Shown here piece by piece: positions 41,359-53,900 of a stretch of DNA of 64,000 bases (position 1 is the first letter of the stretch; every line of letters starts with the position of its first letter). This DNA is from Hortaea werneckii (taxonomy: Eukaryota; Ascomycota; Dothideomycetes; Mycosphaerellales; Teratosphaeriaceae): contig JBAOKB010000144.1 of NCBI GenBank assembly GCA_037044905.1, forward strand, positions 1,550,001 through 1,614,000, given 5' to 3'. The notes below the pieces were generated by a model that saw nothing but the letters and a program-made list of their open reading frames with translations, ran no database searches and was not told the DNA's origin. A program made the position numbers and the translations under genes.

Positions 41359-44200
41359 AAATGGCAACCGGCAAGAACGACCGCAGCAATGAAGGCCCCT
41401 ACTGTGATCGACCGCTCACTCTTCTGTGCGTGTCACTGCGTGGGTTGGATATTGTGGGACACGTCGAGGTCGAATGCTCATGGTACCATGTAGGCCGGTT
41501 GAGTGGGACGGAGGTTGAAGGTAGGTGGTTGTGGATCGGAGGTGGTTGAGGAGGTGAAGCAGCTGAGGAGTTCGCAGGGCTGTCGCACAGTTAGCGACAG
41601 GCAGGTCGGAGAGGCGTAGAATCGCAACAGCTTTGACCTCCTGGGATTAGACGAGAGGGAGTTGTGTGAACTGAGGTCAACGGAGGTGCGTTTGGTCTTC
41701 TGACCAATGGTAGCGGCGGTACCAAGGTTTGGTCTGGCCGGCGCAGCAAAAGCCGCTGGACTCGAGCGCGGGAGATGGTGACGTGCAAGAAACTATGTCT
41801 TACCTCCTGTAGGCAGCCTATGTTCCTATCCTCCCAGGCGTAGAACAATACTGCTGTACATATGTTGATACGGTGTGTAGTGAGCTGCTACTCTGGTAAA
41901 GGGCGTGTGCCAGATGCCTCTTCCTGCACGGCGTGAAGGTGTTGGGGATATGGACTGTCACATGCAAGTAGCCCTTCACATGTGAACCGAACCGAGCTGC
42001 AGCCGCAATCCCCGCCCCGTTTCAGACTGGCCAAGCTCTTTCTGCCTCAGGCTTGATTGACGATGACACATCCTCCCGGCTAGACCTGCACATCTTACAG
42101 TACTCGTCTCTCTTGACGTGCCAGAGGCAAGTGAGATATTACAAGTAAAATATTCTCTGCCTACACAATAAGAAATATGCACCTAATGCCAGTACATCAA
42201 CGAGAGCGTTCAAAGTTGCAACCGTTTTGAGTCCCACCAAGGTTCTGAACTCCGTTGAACATGAAGTCTCGAACAGTTGCGCTCTCCACAGACGTGGCGA
42301 GTTTTCATCACAATTGCACAATTTGTCTCAAATGAAGTTAGAACACCCTTTAAGGAATGATGTTAGACAACGATGGCATAGATTAAAATCCATCCAAGAG
42401 GTGGATTTTCCTGAAGCTGTGCCTTGTATTAGTCGATCGACTTCTCATGAATGTTGACGACTGGGTGAAACTAAATAGACATTATTCAAGCAAGCTTTAG
42501 CGATGCACGAGGATGCAACACAAGAGCAGTAATGGCTTAGTTGGCGATGAAGCTAGTCGTCTCAGCGTTATAGTCAATGCTAGACCCATTATGGTAAAAC
42601 CAAACCATAAAGTGATCAAAGATGCTATTAACGACATCCCTACTACTTCTGCCTTACAATGCCGCTGATGTCTGGCCCGCAGCTTCCATTAAAGAACACA
42701 ATTGATGCGGGAACGCGGTTACCACCCTTGACAGCAACATAGCGATTCCAAATCAAGTACATTGTCGTCTCGTACGACCATCTTGTGGCAAGCCAAAATA
42801 GACCACGACGTGGCATGCACTATTCGCCGTAGTTGTTGGCGTCTACGCGGCCGCTTGTCGGGCATTCAGCGTTCAATTAAGGCACTGAAAGCCAGTAATC
42901 CGACCCTCAGAAATGAAGACTCCATGGTCGCCCAGTCTCGAGACAATGCCATGCAGTGGCCACGGGCTAACGAACACTGCAGCTTATCACAAGGTCATTA
43001 ATACTCACGTTTGATCCGTTTGATCCAGCCACGGTAGAGCGAATCAGCAAAGGGCACTCCGTTCTACAGTGCGGTCTTTACCGAATACGTTGTTTTGTGC
43101 AAGGTAGGGGTAGTCTGGAGCTGGTATACAAACCATGGATGGAATTTATAGGGCACCGACAAATTGGTCGGCGGCCGAATGAAGTCCTCCAAACATTCAA
43201 AGGGGCGATTGTCTTGAACGGAAAAACTTGATCCATCAATCGGAAGCCTTGGTGAGGAAAACGCTGCGGGTATCGTCGTAGACTTGCTACGATTGACAGC
43301 GTACCTCTCGGTAACAGGCGGTCGAACTCTCAGCTTCGTCGTGAGAGGTCTTCTGGGAAAGGCTTCCCCCTACCAGTGGGCTTGAGAGATGATTACTGGT
43401 AGATGGTCTGAAATATCTCAGACTGCGTCGAATACCGTGATTTCGGGGGCGATGAGTAGGGAATGCTCAGTTTCGACCAGTCGTGGGGACGTAAGCTAGC
43501 GATTTGTGAAAGAAATAAGTCGGAGGACACGAGTAAGGGTGCCAATGGGCGTGATGGAAGAGAATTTGAGGCGTGCAGGTCCAAATTGGAACGGCGGCTG
43601 TATGTGTCTTGGCGGGGAATGTACATGGATTAGTTTTCGTGATCGATTGTGACAAGAAAGAGGCATAAAGGGGTGGGTGGCTGATGTATCAAGACGCGGC
43701 CAGGAGCACGAAGTCGCACAGATCTTCACCCGTGAGAGCAGTCGTGGCAGGCTCGGGCCAGCTCCCTCCGCAGTCGGCGTGAAGAGGATCTGGGGTTGGT
43801 GACGAGAGCGGCAACCAAGCACACATCAAGCACCATCTCGACCGATGAGGCTGCCATAACCCGGGATTTTCCGGGTGGTCATTTCATAGGAATAATACAA
43901 TGTTCCCACGAGAAGTACATGGACAGGTTGGAACATTAGTCAATCATCCCGCGTACGTTCTCTAGTCACAGGTGCAGACAGACTCTACTGCGATCTCCTG
44001 GAGGGGCCTCGGCAACTGCGGGCATTGACGTTTGGACTCGGTCCATCGGAGCTTGATGGGATACACCATCCTTAGGCTCGCTCGTCTCGTAAGACTTCCA
44101 ATTGCTGAGTCACTCCACTCAATCGTCAATGATTGCAATTAAATCACCCGGACACCATCGCTATTGAGTGTAAAGGCCTTCGGGCCTCTGTATTGACAAC
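41359..44200. other. Longest intergenic region, divergent promoters
   Basis: 2.8 kb between the starts of the bHLH gene (minus) and the pyruvate dehydrogenase kinase gene (plus). Only short ORFs on both strands (the largest, 43496-43822 minus, has no features). A long regulated promoter or 5' leader of the bHLH gene, or a non-coding RNA, would fit. I see no transposon remains. Confidence 0.5.
43859..43876. promoter_or_regulatory. Inverted repeat containing CGG-N6-CCG
   Basis: ACCCGG and CCGGGT separated by GATTTT. CGG-N6-CCG is the known spacing of Ppr1-type Zn2Cys6 dimer sites. It lies about 325 bp upstream of the kinase start. Function is inferred from the pattern only. Confidence 0.35.
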
Positions 44201-45712
44201 ATGTCGTGGAAGAAGGCAGGCACATCCGATCCTGGACATGCCATGCAGCACGCAAGCTGACTCGAAAGCAGTCCGCCCAGCTGATGGACACCATCAAGCA
44301 CTACAGCAATTTCCCAGCGACCGGCGTGAGTCTTCGGCAGATGGTCCAGTTTGGACAGAATGTCTCTACCGGCACGCTATTCCGTGCCTCCCAATTCCTG
44401 TCCGAGGAGCTTCCCATCCGCCTGGCGCATCGAGTACAAGAGCTTGGGGACCTGCCAGACGGGTTGAACGAAATGCCAAGCATCCGGAGGGTCCAGGATT
44501 GGTATGCACAGTCGTTCGAAGAGATCGTGCAGCTTCCGAAACCAAGTCTGAGCGCAGAGGTGAAAGAGAGGTTGAGCAAGGCGAACAACAGACACGGAAG
44601 ACAGTCACGGATCCTTAGCGAAGCCACGCCGAATCCAAGTGTCGAGCCAGGCCAATATGATTCGACAGGGTATAAAAAGAGTGACAAGCCTGCCGAGAAA
44701 GAAAGCGACAAGGAGAACGTCAATGGTGGCAGTGGCGGAGACATGAAGGTGGCGGCAGCGAAGCGCTATTACAGCATGGCAGATGATAACGGGGACTGGC
44801 CACCGGAACTGAACGCCTTCAACAACGATTTCTCTAAGCTCCTAGAGAAGATCAAAAGGCGACACGACCCTGTCGTTACCACCGTAGCTCAGGGCATACT
44901 CGAATACAAGCGCAAGCGCCAGCGAATGCAGATCGACCATTCCATCCAAGCCTTCCTCGACCGCTTCTACATGTCACGTATCGGTATACGAATGTTGATA
45001 GGACAGCACATCGCCCTCACAGATCAACGCACCCACTCGGATCCAAACTATGTCGGTATCATCTGTACGAAGACCAACGTGCGGGATCTCGCACAGGAGG
45101 CGATTGAGAACGCTCGCTTCGTGTGCGAAGATCACTACGGCCTCTTCGACGCGCCTAAAGTGCGACTGGTCTGTGATCCGAACCTGAACTTCATGTATGT
45201 CCCTGGCCATCTGTCCCACATGCTGTTTGAGACCTTGAAGAACAGCTTGCGAGCTGTGGTCGAGACGCACGGTTCGGAGAAAGAGGAGTTCCCTGTCACG
45301 GATGTGATTGTGAGCGAAGGCCGGGAAGACATCACGATCAAGGTTTCGGACGAAGGAGGTGGGATACCACGGAGCTCGATCCCGTTAGTGTGGACATACA
45401 TGTATACGACAGTCGACCAGACACCGAGTATCGACCCGGATTTCAACAAATCCGACTTCAAGGCACCGATGGCAGGTTTTGGCTACGGGTTGCCAATCTC
45501 ACGACTGTACGCACGATACTTTGGCGGAGATCTGAAAATGATCAGTATGGAAGGGTAAGTCACACCGGATCAAGAGCGGAGGACGGCAATATTGGAGAGA
45601 GCTTGCGTGGAGTTTGAAGGGACATACGTCAGCTGACACACTTGGCAGATACGGCACTGATGTCTATCTCCATCTCAATCGGCTGTCTTCATCGTCGGAG
45701 CCTCTGCAGTGA
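44201..45712 (+). CDS. Mitochondrial pyruvate (or branched-chain) dehydrogenase kinase
   Basis: GHKL-fold protein kinase that phosphorylates and switches off the E1 subunit of pyruvate dehydrogenase. Exons 44201-44215, 44272-45554 and 45649-45712; 453 residues. The first intron has no usable GT donor: GCAGGC...GCAG joins MSWKK to SAQLMDTIKHYSNFPATG, the normal family start, so it is probably GC-AG, with the acceptor choice uncertain. Nucleotide-site motifs are ETLKNSLRA (N box), DEGGGIP (G1) and GFGYGLPISRLYARYFGGDL (G2). A charged insert of about 80 residues, common in fungal members, lies between the N-terminal four-helix part and the kinase fold. Confidence 0.92.
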
Positions 45713-46286
45713 CAACGACCAGTCATGAAGGATGAGTGGGATACCGCCGTGAAAGGCGGCGCCGCCGTAGCAGCGGCACAGACAACGACCGGCTCGCCAT
45801 CGTCCTCGGGATTGACGCGTCGTGTAGGCAAAAACGAGTTGGACCGGGCTTCCAGCCTCAACCTTGCCGCCCGCGCCAGGAAGCTCAAGCTCAAGACGAA
45901 AGGGCTCGACCAAGGCTTGAGGCAGAGGGAAGTCAGTGAAAGACGCCAAGTTGGGGACGCCGAGAGCGTCGTGAACTCGCAATCCGGGCGCGCTGGCGAG
46001 CCTTGGTGGAGAAATGTTACTATGGAAGAAGGCGTGTAGCCTACCTTATCTTTGTCCTTAACAAGAGGACTTTAAATCAATGCGCAGGATGTCGCACAGG
46101 GATCGCGATGTGGAGGTTTACGGAGCATTTGGGGCGTGGGAAATGGCATCGCTGCTTGGTTTGGGACATGAAGGTTCATGACTTGAAATTCCTTGTACAC
46201 GATATACATTCGTCGATTCTTAAGTATCGCTGGCTGCACATCAACATCGGCCATGCTGAGAGCAAGACACTGAAAAAACACATTGC
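45713..46286. other. Convergent intergenic region with a small ORF
   Basis: 574 bp between the kinase stop and the tetraspanin stop. A 104-codon plus-strand frame begins at ATG 45725, 12 bases after the kinase stop. It is basic and unrecognised, and could be chance within the 3' untranslated region. Confidence 0.4.
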
Positions 46287-47271
46287 TCATGCATCCTCGG
46301 TAGAATTCCTCCAATAGTCGTGCTCTCGGAAGTGTGAGTGACCGCTCGGCCTCCGCCGCTCGCCTTCCACTTGCGAGGCCGTGTTCGAGTCTTTGTTGAG
46401 CCTGTTGACTTCAGCACGAACACTATCCTCGTCGCCATCCGCGTCCCGATAGCCGATGGCTTGCCGTGGACGACCCGCCGTGCTGGGGTCTTCTTGCGGT
46501 AATCGAATAGCAGAAGGGAGCCAAGTCGAGGTGGAAGAAGGCGCAAGGATGACAAGAATCTGCGAACAGTGTTAGCTGCGCTGCGAGCAATCCGCACACG
46601 GCAGATCGAGCTACTTGCCTTCCAAAGAAAAACAGCAATGGGCACAATCATCAGCATAATAGCCACGCGCTGCTCCTCAGCTCGCCAGGGCTCTATACAC
46701 GCCCGGCTTCTATCAAAGCGCACCACGCACCGATTCGCCTCAGGATGCGCCTTCTCGGGGAAGGGCCACGCCATGTCTTTCGTCGACATCAGACCGCAGC
46801 AGTTGAAGGCATCTTGGATCTTCCTGATCGAGTTCGCGTCCTTGGCCGAGCGCAAGGCAGCCCAGCGGTCCTTCAGCGCACATTGCATCCCGCCAAATGG
46901 ACTGACGTAGACGCCGGCGAGGGTGGCGACGACCGTCTCGTAGATGAGGAAGGCTGCGACAGTCGCCTGGAAGATTCGGCTCGCGTGGACTTGGCCCTTC
47001 CGTGCTAAGTGACTGTCAAGGGACAAGACCGTCTCCAATGCCACTCCCGCTAGTGGAGGTAGAGCCAAGGCAAGCGCGCATACGATGTCTGGGATGGGGA
47101 GCGAGTAGACGTGGGAATGGTGCAAGGCGAACGCAGCGAGGACGGTCAGGGCTGCGAGGTACTGCGATCATATCAGCTGTCTGAGCAGTAGCGATGCTAA
47201 TGAGTAGTGAATCTCTGTCCACTTACGATTGCGCTGAGAGTCAGTGTCACTTGTCTCCTAGTCGGAGCCAT
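46287..47271 (-). CDS. Tetraspanin (Tsp3-like)
   Basis: Four-span membrane protein that organises membrane domains. Exons 47271-47227, 47161-46619 and 46559-46287; 286 residues. Four hydrophobic segments are visible: LSAIYLAALTVLAAFAL (across the first splice site), IVCALALALPPLAGVAL, FQATVAAFLIYETVVATLAGV and VAIMLMIVPIAVFLW. The large loop between segments 3 and 4 holds the hallmark NCCGL. Intron 1 is GT-AG (65 nt). Intron 2 (46560-46618, 59 nt) begins GCAAGT and ends CGCAG: reading through it stays open but gives a basic, unlikely tail, while splicing gives an acidic tail ending NSTEDA. Confidence 0.87.
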
Positions 47272-47912
47272 CCTCGCGGGTTGTGTTTGTATCTCGGGCC
47301 CGGCAATTAGTGCAGGATGGCTGTACTGTCTCGAGGTCCGCCTAACCAATGGTGCGTTGACAATACACGAGATGACAATCTCGTGGTCAAACAGATATGC
47401 AAATGAAAGTATGGCAAGTGAAGCCCAGTGCCGCTGGGCAGTAGTAGCTCGAGTAGTACTATGTATGTAGGCACGTACTTGCTACGATTGACCCAAAGCT
47501 TGTTACCATGCCATGACTACATGAGCCTCTCCGCGCATGAAACAAAGGGCGAGGCGGGGTAGGTCGAGCCAAGACATCCTGCAAGGCTCAAGTTGCTGTG
47601 TATGGTAGGGGCACCGCGTATCATGCGCGACGCATGCGATCGACTGCGACCACCACATCGGACCGCATCACAGCCGGGACGGGAAAGCTGGAGGGACTGG
47701 AGAGAGCTCTTCCTCTGCGGCTAGCCATTTGTCAAACAGTTTGACAGCATGACATACATTATCACAGCCGCATCTGCCAGACGGTCAGATGGAATGTATC
47801 TGGTGCTCGCCGCCGTCTGATTGTCTTCTTCATCTTGATTTGCTTGATTCATGCTAGATATACAGCTATGGACACCCACTCCAAGTACTTTACAGGCGCC
47901 TCCATTCGTGCA
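47272..47912. other. Intergenic region
   Basis: 641 bp between the tetraspanin start and the Mus7 stop. Nothing recognised. Confidence 0.5.
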
Positions 47913-50900
47913 TCACACCATCACGGCGCCCAAACTGCAGCTGTCAGGTCTGGTGACGACTCGCGTGCGGGCAAGGCCTTGCACAATGGCCTCAAATGCT
48001 CCATCGTATCGATCTATGGAGGCAAGCAGCCCTTCCAACTCTTCCTCTTCGTCTCCCAACGGTACTACCACCTCGCGAAACGTGCTCCCCCACCGCACCT
48101 GGTACCCGCCTTCTGAAACTTGCCATCTTTCTTTAAGTGCGTGCTCTAGCTCGTACTGCGAGAAGTCCACCGTATCTCTCCATGGTGCATGACGCGGGAG
48201 CATGTGGTCTACAGGATCGCATAGGTGGCGTTGCGAACCACTGAGATAAGCGTGGATCTCTGACCCACGGCTTCGTATGGCATCAAGCTCCAATCTTACA
48301 CTTGACACGTCTGCTCCAATCCGACTGAGAAAGTCGATCGCTGTAAGAGGTACTCTGCTGCATCTAAATACTTGCGCGAGCACAGCATGTACCTGCGATA
48401 GCCGTAGCAATCCAGGATTCTCGAATATTGCTGCTAGAGGCTGCTGCAAGCTGGAGAGAGCTGCTGCTATGATCTCTAGGTAAGTCTCAACGCTAGCCTC
48501 ATTCTCCATTTGAGTGTAGTAAAAGAATTCCCCTAACGCGAAAGAGGTTGCTTGCAGTACTGGCAGAGCAAGCATCCATGCACATGCAGAGGAGAGAGCA
48601 GATCTCAGAAAGGCCGGGAAAACGGCTGTGAGAAGTACATGGCTAAGACCTGGAGTGCCACTGTCGCCTCCTTGATATGCTCCGTCCATTGCCGAGCACA
48701 GTTGATCGACCAAATACTTCTGTTGGCAATCGACGACTGCACGCTCGCTCACTGCGAGAACGAAAGTAGCCAGCTGTTTTCTGGCCCTGCTGTCCGCCAA
48801 CCTTGGTTGGTAGCTCTTAAGCCTGCCAACAACATACGTTGGATCACTTGCCGGCAGCGGGAATGCTGAAGAGTCCGTAAAGAATGAGTCGACACGACAA
48901 ATGTCGGCAGTGTACTGCTGCAGGAAGGAAACGACATGTTGCACGAACTCGACGTAGTTCCCTGTGACTGTCGGGTTTGCGATGCTTGTGTCGCTTGAAC
49001 TCTGCAGCTCTTGGTAGTTGTTCTTCATCGCATGCATAAGATCCTTCAGCAGCTGAACGTAGCTTTGCCGGATATCCTGATGGTCCACCCCTTGGAATGA
49101 TCTGGTAGCATGGTAATGCTGCCGCATGTTGGAAAGAATGCTGGAAATGAGCGAAAGCCTTCGTTGGCGAAAGTCGTGCAGACTTGAACCGAATCGGCGC
49201 GACCTGCTGTCTCTACTAAAGGGCAGATTCTCGAGTAATGGTTCGTCCTCTAGGTGGTTGAGCAAGGCCGCAGTCAGAAGATGCTGATGCTTCAGCGATG
49301 CCTCACGCTCCACGAGAGATACAAGCCATGAGCGCAGCACGGCTGTCTGCACTTCGTGCCCAGAAGCACCCTCATTGCCTACAACTAACGCCAGGAAAAA
49401 GGGAGTGAGCTTGCGTCGATGCTCCGTATCCCTTAGCTGATACCAGGAATGTGAGCTGTATCCATCGAGGTAGCTGCTCCACGTTCTTCGCCCGCTTTCA
49501 ACACTTTCACTTGCGAACTGTGCCCACAAGCCAACCAGTTTCGTGAGCAGGCCCTCATCGACCGGCTGCTCCGCTCCGACCACGTTGGATAGCAAAGAGC
49601 TTAGCGGAGCTTCCAGAAGCTCAACGATGTCTCTTCTGTCGCTGGCGTTGGCGGTGTCGGTTGCGGCGACTTCCTCGAGAGCTTCTGAGTCACCATAGTC
49701 CTGGCTTTCTTCGCTGGACTGTTGACTTTGCGCGTCCACCTTTGACTTGCAATACAACTCAAGAGCTACTCTGAAGATATTCAGAGCTTCGTCAAGCGCA
49801 GGCAATAGACGTCGGTCATTCGGATCGAAAGGGCTTAAGACGGACCAGAACTGGCAAGTGTCTATCAACAACGTGGCAGTCTGCAAGTTCTTGGATGCAA
49901 CCAACGTGCGTTTGAATCCAGCAAGTGCATCGACAAGCGTAGCTGCAATGTGTCGTTGATTGGCGGCTATAGTGGCTGTCAAATCATGGTCAGTGAGACC
50001 GACAGCACCCTGAGCTATTGCAACTCCAAAGTCGTTTTCTGCCTCTGTCTTGGCGAGGCGGAACTGGCTCATGGTGGTCCTCAGAATTCTTTGGTACCAA
50101 TCCACAAAGGCAGATAAGCTCTCATGCGACTCGTCTGTAGAGGCTTGGAAGCTTGCCAGGTTTGTCCACGCTCGCACGCTAAGGCGACACGCTTCGCGAT
50201 GGGAAGTAGCGTGATCGACGAGGTCGCGGACTAGGTCCAGCCTGAGCCGTTGTCCTGGGGGTGTCGCGTAGTAGAGAGTGCAAAGCAAGTCAAGATGATT
50301 CCGTAAAGCGTCAAGATCAGTCTGATTGACATCGGCATCTCTGCGGTAGACGCGGCCATGGTTGGGGATGAACCGCCAAGCGACACCGCCGATCTTTCTG
50401 TCGTTGTATATACCTGCCTTGCGCATTCCGTGTAAACTTGAAACAATTGTCTTCAGGAAAATGTGGAACGCGGTGTCTTTCTGTTCAACTTCCACCGAAG
50501 GCCGGCATGGAAGCTCCTCTAGGAATCTAGGGGACCCAAAAGACTGCTCGTGATCCAATTGCGCAAGACCCCGGCCGGCGAAAAAGTCGTAAATGGTACC
50601 TAGCACACTTTCGCACCGCCACCAGCCCCAGCAGCTGACCAGTATGTAACATCTGGTGAAGACTGCTCGAACGTAGTCATTGATAGTGGAGCCCCGCAGA
50701 GATACTGTTGTAGGATAAAGTGAGAGAGTCTGCTTCATCATACGGCACACCAAGGTCCAATCCTGCGGGCAACTCCGCAATTGACTTCTATGTCGAGCAA
50801 GGCCAGTCTCATCGATACTCAGAATTGGGAGCACGGTGAAGATATTATACCATGCTCTCTCCATAGAAATTACGTCTCCCGTGTCGATACCGTCGATGGC

Positions 50901-53900
50901 GATCTCCTTGCTCACGAGAGACCAGAAGCTAAGACCTGGTTGGCCATCAAGCTCAAGGCAATACCGCAGTATAACAAGCCGAGATACGGGTCCAGTGTCT
51001 TCTTGAATTCCAGCCTCTCGCTTGGAGCTTTGCTGTAGCTCCTCATAAGCCTCGCGAAGATCAGCAAGACCATGCGGTATAATAGACGCGGCAAGCCTCT
51101 TTGCCGCCTGTCCTAATAATTGCTGACTGTGATGTCGCATCTCTGGCGATATCACCTCATCGCGGGACATCTGAACGAGCTGCGCGGCGATAGCGGTAGC
51201 ATAACAGATACATCGCAGATTGAGATCACGGCAGGCATTGCTAGACTTTGCTCCCGCCAGTGTCAATTCACAAAGTTCCTCCACGAAGCGCTGAAGTTGG
51301 TTGACGCACGAACGTCGGTCTATCGGATCCAGCAGAACTAAGCACTTCGAGAAGTAGCGGACGACCGAGCGAAGCATGTGGTCTACGTTTGAACCCACTA
51401 GCGAGGTCTGCTCCTGCCTTTCCAGATCACTTGTAATCCCATCAAGCGTGCTGATGGCTTCGCCCACTGCAGAAGGTATGCTGGCCAGACCACTAGCCAC
51501 TTCTTCTGTCCAGTCGCCCCATTCAAGCACGTCTTCGTTGACATAGATTCGCATTCGCCCGGTTCGAACTGTTAAGTCTCGCTCGTACGTTTTGAGGGCA
51601 GCTACGAAGTCGCCACTACCAATGAAAGTATTCCCATGGAAATACGTACCAAGGGGCAGCGGATGGATGTCAAAGTCGATGGCATACTTAGTTCCAAATG
51701 GCCGGAGACCCTTGAGAGTTGGGACGTTCTGCGATTGCAGGTCAGGCGCGGCATCTGTGGCGGCTACAGATTCGGGCAAAGGCTCGCTGGGCTGGCGATA
51801 CCTCCTCGATTCAATGTTGATCTGATGTGCTTGCCGCTTTCTTGGCCTGAAAGTAAGGTCTTGCTTGCCTTTATGGGGGTCCGGAGGGGTTGTGCCGCTG
51901 CCAGATGCACTGTCTGCTTCTTCACGCCTCCGAAGAGACGTGTTCGGATCAGGCGTGGGCTCGAGAAAGCGCTCAAGCTGGACGTTCCTCTTCGAGAGAG
52001 GATTGTTCCGAGCGGCAGCAGATGCTGTGAGATGATTGACCTGCCTTTCGAACGCAGCCACGCGATGCTCCTGCGCAAAGTCGTTCGCTTCAGTCTCCAG
52101 CTGCGCATTCCGGACATGATGTCCTAGCATGGGCCGCCGCTGCCTTCGTTGCGGCCTCGTACGCCCCTCCTTTTCCAGCGTCTCTGAGACTTCACCAGCG
52201 TCATGATTATCTCCCCGTCGTGGCCCTGGGCGTACAATGGCTTGGAATCTCGCCTGCCGTAGTGCCGTCTTTTTCACATGGATAGGCTGCCGCGATACTC
52301 CCTTGTGTTGGGGATGCTTTTTCCCGGGAGTGTCAGGCAGTAGTGCTCGCTGGTTTGGGTCTAACGGATCCAGTGGTTCACGTGAATCCAGTGCGGTCTG
52401 GTGTGAGGGTTCAACGTCATCATCAATGAAATCGGAAGGAGACCCTTGTGTTACAGGAAGAGAAACTCTGCTCAGCTGGGTTCGTGGGACAATACTTCCT
52501 TCTTTCCACGCGCGAAGCGTAGTCGATGCAGCTTCAGTGTCTTCATCTGTCGCAAGCCTGATGATCTTTGCGCCCGGTAGGTGGCGGGCGCGGCTAGGCT
52601 GTCTACTTGCTTGACGTTTTGCTAGTCGCATGAATTGAGGCAGTGGCCTATCTTTAGCCGAGGGTGGAGAGGGCGCGTCCAAGATGCTGAGAGACGGAGT
52701 TGACGGCCTATGCCGACGATTGGTTTTATTGGCGACTGCAGTTTGTCGCTTTTGAGACTTCTGCCCAGAACGTCGAAAGCCAGCGCGTTCTTCTGTAAAG
52801 CCATTCCGTGTTGGCCCTGGTTTTGCGAAAGCATCTTTGATACGAGGCTGACGTTTCTTCCCGCTCTTGCTGGTTTGCTCTCGCCTTGACGGATTTGCGA
52901 GCATGGGATCCACCCAGTCCACCTCCATCGGCTCAAAGCCGGCAGCAGTGTCCTCCTCTCGGCTGTAGTGATCGATGGTTGCGTTCGAGCGCTGGTGCTG
53001 TAGCTCGGCAGCTGGGACGTCTTCAATATCTGAGTCTTCCCCGTTGTCTGAAATCACTATCGGCCCGCGTCTGGCGGAGTTAGTTGATGTTGCGGGTACT
53101 CGCTGTGCGACACCTTTCTGCGGCCTCGTCGAAGGCGGCGGAGAAGCCGAATCTGAGCGGTGACGTCTCTCCGGTGACGGTAGTTCGCGTTTTTGCTGCG
53201 CCTTGAAGTCGATCTTCAGCCAAGAAGCTGGCAAGACGCCCCTGATGCGCTTTCGTGCTTTCGTGAAGCGTCTAGGGTCCTCTTCAGAATTCTGTTCCGC
53301 ATCTGATTCAGAGCTTCGATCAGAATCGCTGCTAATGTCTATGGCTTGAGAGCGGCGAAGCAAGCGAGTTCGCGCGGGAGTATGCGAGGTGCGTGGCCAA
53401 TCTTCATCTGACTGCGAGTCGGCACCGGTTGCATCGCGATGAGATGGTCTGACTTCTGAAGACACGTCGGGTGTTGGCAGAGATGCAGGCAGCTTACTAT
53501 GAGGAAGCCTGAAAACGGGCTTTTCCCTGTGTTGAGAACCGCTTGAGGTGGGAGGCGGGGACGGCGGAATGGAATACTCGTCTTGCTGATGTTGATCCTG
53601 ACGCTGTCCTGTAATTTTGTGCGTCAGTTTTCTGCGTTTGTGCCCGTGACGGGCAATAGCACGTCCACGCCGACTGATGATGGCATCTATGTGAGGAAGC
53701 TCATCATCGCTATTCGCTGCCACTTGCTCATTGGTCCTTTGTGAGAAGTCGTAAGCCAGTGGTTGCGAACTAAGTTGTGCAGGTGAGGAAGATTGCCTTG
53801 CTTCCTGCAGCTGACTGGCACTCTCGTCTTCACTGTATGGTCGGTCTTGTGTGCTCTGACGGGTTCGCTCATCATGCTCTGCAAAGCGTATAGGCTTATA

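Noticed and set aside
46423..46647. Cysteine-rich minus-strand frame as a separate gene
   Set aside because: It is the third frame of the tetraspanin 3' region; splicing explains the region better.
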